From contig NW_019211459.1 in NCBI RefSeq assembly GCF_002443255.2, positions 4,029,669 through 4,093,668 on the forward strand: a stretch of 64,000 nucleotides of DNA, given 5' to 3'. Below the pieces are notes generated by a model. It was not told the DNA's origin. It worked only from the letters and a program-made list of their open reading frames with translations, and ran no database searches. Positions 59,199 through 64,000 of the stretch are shown here, one piece after another (position 1 is the stretch's first letter; every line of letters begins with the position of its first letter). The translations under genes were made by a program, and so were the position numbers. Source of the stretch: Varroa destructor (lineage: Eukaryota; Arthropoda; Arachnida; Mesostigmata; Varroidae).

Positions 59199-59703
59199 GT
59201 AAGTGCCTATACCCTCTTATCCGTACTCGGGAGGTACTGAGCCTAATTTCGAATCTGCTTATAGGAATTGTCCTACTGTTGCTTCGGCTACGATTGGTAG
59301 TCACGATCTGTTCAGGTAGTGTGACGCGATTGTATTTTGTAGGAAAGGACGGCATCGCTTGCTGCTGTGCTGCCCACATTTAGCGGACAATAGCCAACGA
59401 CGACGATGGCGGCGTCGGTGGAGGTGCTGACACACGAACTGCTTTTTGCCGACCCACACTGGTGGCACGACCCGATCTAAACAGATAACTCATTGGGTCG
59501 TCTTTGCCAACGGAAAACCCATTCAAATGCATATGTCTTTTGCCGCGTTCGTCGTCGTGCGAGTCGGTGTGGCACAAGCGAGATACAAAACTGCAGTGAC
59601 TGCTTGTCGGACCGTTAGACCTTACGTTTCTAGGATCTTCTTGGTTGACAGCCTCCTGCCAGGGACCGTTACCGCAACTCATGTTGGTGCAGTGCATCGG
59701 CAT
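59179..59703 (-). other. Minus-strand frame interrupted by one stop
   Basis: A 107-codon frame (59703 to 59380) and a 66-codon frame (59379 to 59179) are in register, separated by a single TAA. The peptides are hydrophilic (for example MSCGNGPWQEAVNQED and later SFPTKYNRVTLPEQIV). They overlap the plus-strand candidate exons at 59093 and 59693 only at their edges. This could be a disabled gene or a chance open region in a GC-rich patch. Confidence 0.18.
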
Positions 59704-59903
59704 CTTTATACGGCACTTGCTATTGAGGGCACACGCTAACGATGGCAGTACAATCTTATGGGGGAAGGATGATGAAAAGCATTACATTCAGAGAGCTAGT
59801 TATGAGAAACATTTCGAAGTTGGACAACAGTCAGCATGTGAGGCATCACATAATGTCGTCGCAGACGGTAGATTACTGATCTACATAAATGTGTCGTCAT
59901 TCG
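59693..59903 (+). CDS. Candidate exon, phase 0 in, phase 1 out
   Basis: The 211 bases between TTGGTGCAG and TCG-GTAAGT are open in the phase-0 frame: CIGIFIRHLLLRAHAND, ILWGKDDEKHYIQRAS, YEKHFEVGQQSACEA and RLLIYINVSSF. The right part is convincingly mixed and hydrophilic. The donor is strong and the acceptor moderate. Phase is compatible with 59093-59198, 494 bases upstream. Family unknown. Confidence 0.35.
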
Positions 59904-62580
59904 GTAAGTGATTACGTAGAGATTGACGTAACTGTGAGATGGGTCTGATGTTTCTCCTACTGGCTGTGTGAAGATGCTCGAAAAACGCGCTAATTGTATG
60001 GACTATTGTCGCATGAAAAAAAGTGCTACATATTTACATTATGGCCGCGTTCTTTGACATTAGGTTAGAAAGCGCGATAAAGAGGTGTTCTGCTTAATTA
60101 TCGTTTACTCGAATGAGCTGCCGTTTTTGGTGACCTACCGCTGTGACGCGGCCAAATAATAATCAAATTGACGTCGAAGTTCGATATCGTTGAACCGAAA
60201 GATGCCGTACTTTGTTGCCATCGGTGCGTTTTTCCGACGCAGAGTCAATCATGTGGCAAGTCGGGGAATAAATTTGCCCCGGGGCGAATCGAAGTTCGAA
60301 AGCAATGTCCAATGTAAACCAGCGAGACCACCTCTCCTGCTTTGAACAAACAGGCAGAAGCCGTACTTTGTCACATAGTGCAGTAGCTTGTGAACGTGTT
60401 ACTTGAAAATTGGTACCAAACTCTAATGACGAAGCAATGGCAGACATGTGCACTTTTAACATAATCTAAAATGATCGGGCCGAAGCTCAGACAGTATCGA
60501 TGTTACTCGCACATCTTTGTGGTTTTTCGACATTTTCTATTGGCTAACAGCCTACGGCAGATACATGACAAATTTCGCCAAAACGCATTTCAGCATTAAT
60601 ACTCTAATAGACCATATACATACATCTCTTACTGTATCTTCCGAACGCATACGTTCTGTATTTGTAAGTAACAATAAGTATAGCATGAAAATGTGGGAGG
60701 CACGTGCCTTTCATCTAATTGTACCGGGTGTATAACGGGTTTTCTATGCGCATCGACTTTGGACCTTTTGGCAGCCAAAAACGCAACGATTCGAAGAACA
60801 AACAGCCCCATGCTGGTGTCATGGCAAAATGATAGTGATTGGAATATACAACCGCCCTACGTGATGCTATGAAAGAATTGTCGCTTATAGTTTTGTCAAC
60901 ATGCCAAATATAATAGGGGTATAGTGTAAATATCCGTTAAAGTAACATTTACAAAATCAAAATTAACTTTGTCAACGAGTAGCGAACTCGGACCGGGACG
61001 ATACGATACTATCTATTTGTTGATAGTATTATATGTGAGATGAAAATCAAATCTCGCAACCCTGTGTCATATGGGTTGGGAATTTTCCCTCAGCTCTTCC
61101 CTGTAAAAGCAGTCGTCTCGAACCCCATAATTCGAGAGGAATGATAAACATTTTAATCGACCTACGCCCATTGGAAATAAAATCTGCCCTCACTTATTAT
61201 CTAACGTAGACTGCAACAGTGGACTAATGACTAACTTGTAACAGCCAAATAAATAAGCCAGAATAATTTATACGATTTGCACTTATTAGTACGTAGGGAC
61301 CAAATTACGAAGTGTCCTTTAGCGAACAACAAACACTACATCATACGTAAGGTACCACTCTATACTAATGAGTAATGCTACATATCTTAGAAGCGAGGGT
61401 GAGAAGCATTTGGTTGACTCGGGCTGTTCTCTGCGAGCATTGTTTGTTTTTATGTAGCCTATTTCGCTTTTCGAGACCCGCTACCATGCGCGCTCTGTCC
61501 CCGTCGTAACGGACACAGGTTTTTTGCGCGGACCAGAGGGCACTGCCTGCCCACGCATGATACGAGGAGACATGCGTTGCATCCCGGGCGCGATCGAACG
61601 CGCACTCATACGACCCATGTGAAGACGTCACGAACTAACGGCGAACGTGGTGAAGACAGGTTGGGGCACGCGTTCTTTTTACCCGAATACCATATTGTGG
61701 CTCTACTCGTCGCACAAAGTGGATTACGAAGGCAGCTTAGGTCGTTCACTCTAATTATTGTAGCCGATGCACGGCAGGTCCAGCACAGATTCCTATGTGT
61801 CTAGTAGGGCTTCTTATGCTGTCGCGTCGCCGGTGTTAGCGAGGTGCCATGACGTGTAATCGCTTCGCGGTTTCGGCCGTTTTTGGTTCAGCTTTTTACT
61901 ATGTCACGATTCGATATATATTTCTGGTGCATGCGGCACGTTTAGATAGCTCAAAGATGAATTGGATACTGAATAAATAAACTGCGAAATTGAATTATCT
62001 GAAAAAAAACAGAAATTTATAAGGGCAAGTCCAGTAATTGCTGCGGTAAAAAGAAACACAATCAATTTGAAGCATATCTCTTTGCAGTGAAATGTTTCGA
62101 AATCATTATATTAATAGAACATGTTAAAGGCTGTTAGTTGAGATAAACGGTTAGTATGTCACTCATTAAATAAGCTAATTTTCAAAAGAAGGTTCCGTGA
62201 CATATTATTATCGTGAATCAGAAAGTTTCGTTATCACGTTCACGAACCTCAGCTTGATGAACCGATGTCCGATTACGAATGATCATTAGGACAATTAAGG
62301 TATTTGGCAGTAAGCATTGTCATTAATTAGTATACTTACTGATAATTATTCTACCCGTCATAACTCGCTTATGTGACATTATAACGAAGTGGCCTATATG
62401 TTATATCTGCTCTATCGACAGAATAGGTCCAAGCATAGGGAGCGCGCCTATTCAGGACACATCAGTATCTGCCAATAGGCGATATATTGTATATACGTAC
62501 GACAGCATCTCATTATTAGTATTATGACATACCCGTAAAGGCTACAGAAGGGTGGACTCTTAAAACCCGCGTCGTATTAC
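59904..62580. other. Non-coding stretch
   Basis: AT-rich with one GC-richer patch at 61430-61800. A small 9-bp hairpin lies near 61003-61028. Short frames on both strands are unsupported. Confidence 0.4.
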
Positions 62581-64000
62581 TGCCTCTGTATTGAACCGAA
62601 AGCGGCAGTTTACGCTGCGTCTGCCGTCGACACCGAACACTGCTTTCAGTTTATCGAGTGGCCATGATTTTTCGTCGCCATTCGTTAATTACCTATACTG
62701 CAACTTTCTGCTAGGGCTAGTTCTACCACTGTTGTACCAGGAGCATGGTCTTTTTCGTACTGCGTGTCTGAACAGCACAGATTTGCAGATTGATTGGACA
62801 CTGCCCCCAAAAAGACGCCCAGGTTTTATTCAGGCCTTAGTTTTCTCCTTGACCACCGTCATCTGAGTTGACTTCGTTGGGCAGCTCAGAACCAGACACG
62901 TCAATCTTAAGGGGCAAGAGGGGCTGCGGGAAAAGCTCGGACCGAGGAAACAGAGTCTCCCCGGACGCTTCTGATCACACGAATTCGTTCCTTCGCTACT
63001 GCTGGCCTGCGCTGACCGGCGTAGTCAACCAACATAGCAGAGTGCAACAGAGCGAAGAAATGTTCACGGACGACGCGGTAGTGTCAACGACGGCTGACAG
63101 AAGCTTTGCTTCCCCAGTCTGCTTCCTCCGGTGTAGCGACAGCGGCGCTAGCTGGAGACATTGACGGCAGTGCCGCTGGTCGGACCACGTGCCTTCTATT
63201 CGGTCCTGTTCACTGCCTGTTACGGGGGATGCCGTATTGGAAACGGTGAGGGGCGGGCCCCGTACGGGCTGGCCAGTCAATGCTTCAGCTGCCGGACGCA
63301 GAAACGGAAACACGGTCTTGCGTTGTAATAAAATATAATTCAATGAACCAGTCTGCGGCTGCCTTCATCGGTGGAAGGCGACGGGGCAGACGGCTGGTTG
63401 GCCTGCAAACGGGCAGACATCTAGTCCCATCTGAAAGGGCGGGTTTCCGCCCGTGAGTGTCCCCAAGGGTTGCGCTCCGAACAGGAGAGAGGCGTCGAAG
63501 GAAAGATCCAGCCATTTCCGGATCGCGTGCACCCCTGCGGTCCCAGTGACACATATAGAGACCATGACACGGCCCAGTAGAGAGCAGGGCGTAGACATAC
63601 AGATGAACAAAAGAGTTTATTGGAACAGGAGCAGCGATACTGCTACCAGCACAATACTTCTTCGTATTCCTTTTTTTTTCTTTGACCAACTTAGCAACTC
63701 GGTCACAGATGCCCTACTCAATATTCGTTTTGACCACTTGAAATAGGCCCAATGAGAGTATTGCCCAAAGTACCATGGAGAACTAGGGCGAAGAACGTTG
63801 AAATGAGGGAAGCGGGACTAACGGAACTAAATTATGTTTTGCTTTTAGGTTTGTGAATTAATGCACTCTAACTTAAATTATTACATCGTTCCGGTCACCT
63901 GGTTAGCATAGGAAACACATATATCTGTTCTTCATATTGACATGCATGTATAGGTAGTTTGTTAAGTGTGTACTATTTAATTAGATAAATTTATAAGCTT
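62581..64000. other. GC-rich island with overlapping frames, right edge
   Basis: Plus frames at 62591-62866 and 62868-63164 are nearly contiguous but in different frames. The second (from MTSLGSSEPDTSIL) is hydrophilic. Minus frames at 62996-63343 and 63285-63689 overlap them. No clear donor or acceptor settles the strand. The last 250 bases are AT-rich and empty. Confidence 0.3.

Noticed and set aside
1..64000. CRISPR arrays, rRNA genes, phage or bacterial operons, reverse-transcriptase motifs
   Set aside because: No regularly spaced repeats, no rRNA signature, no long adjacent ORFs with ribosome binding sites, and no YADD/FADD-type motif were seen on either strand.

Overview
The window is animal nuclear DNA with interrupted genes. 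It has no bacterial-style operons, most of it is open in no frame, several short open segments sit between good GT/AG splice sites, and there is a decayed mariner transposon plus many microsatellites. GC-rich, CpG-tolerant islands of 0.3-2 kb alternate with AT-rich tracts. An arthropod is a reasonable guess from the mariner fossil and the compact prepropeptide-like gene, but no feature fixes the species.

No database search was possible, so every coding call is a reading of splice sites, phase and peptide character. The best-supported plus-strand gene begins with a start exon at 2893-2950 that encodes a basic, nuclear-localisation-like N-terminus. It continues with phase-compatible exons at 6089-6176 and 14707-14918. 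Further phase-compatible candidates at 27275-27427 and 29538-29658 may or may not belong to it. A compact plus-strand gene at 21790-22528 encodes a 70-residue protein with a signal peptide and a Lys-Arg cleavage site, and it ends in a polyadenylation signal. It looks like a neuropeptide or small secreted-peptide precursor and is the most attractive locus here.

The firmest homology call is a dead mariner (DD34D) transposase on the minus strand at 33904-34896. Other candidate exons are 29830-29968, 32571-32675, 41112-41303, 52836-52930, 59093-59198 and 59693-59903 on plus. On minus there is a possible type I membrane protein at 53033-53994 and an exon at 45196-45321. These are tentative, because GC-balanced sequence gives many protein-like frames by chance.

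The non-coding remainder holds several clean hairpins (12553, 29176, 37822, 43638, 47312, 54374), a set of tRNA-like remnants (best at 54805-54890 minus), G and C homopolymers, and TA, CT, GA, ACT and CTG arrays. I found no rRNA, intact tRNA, CRISPR array or phage feature.
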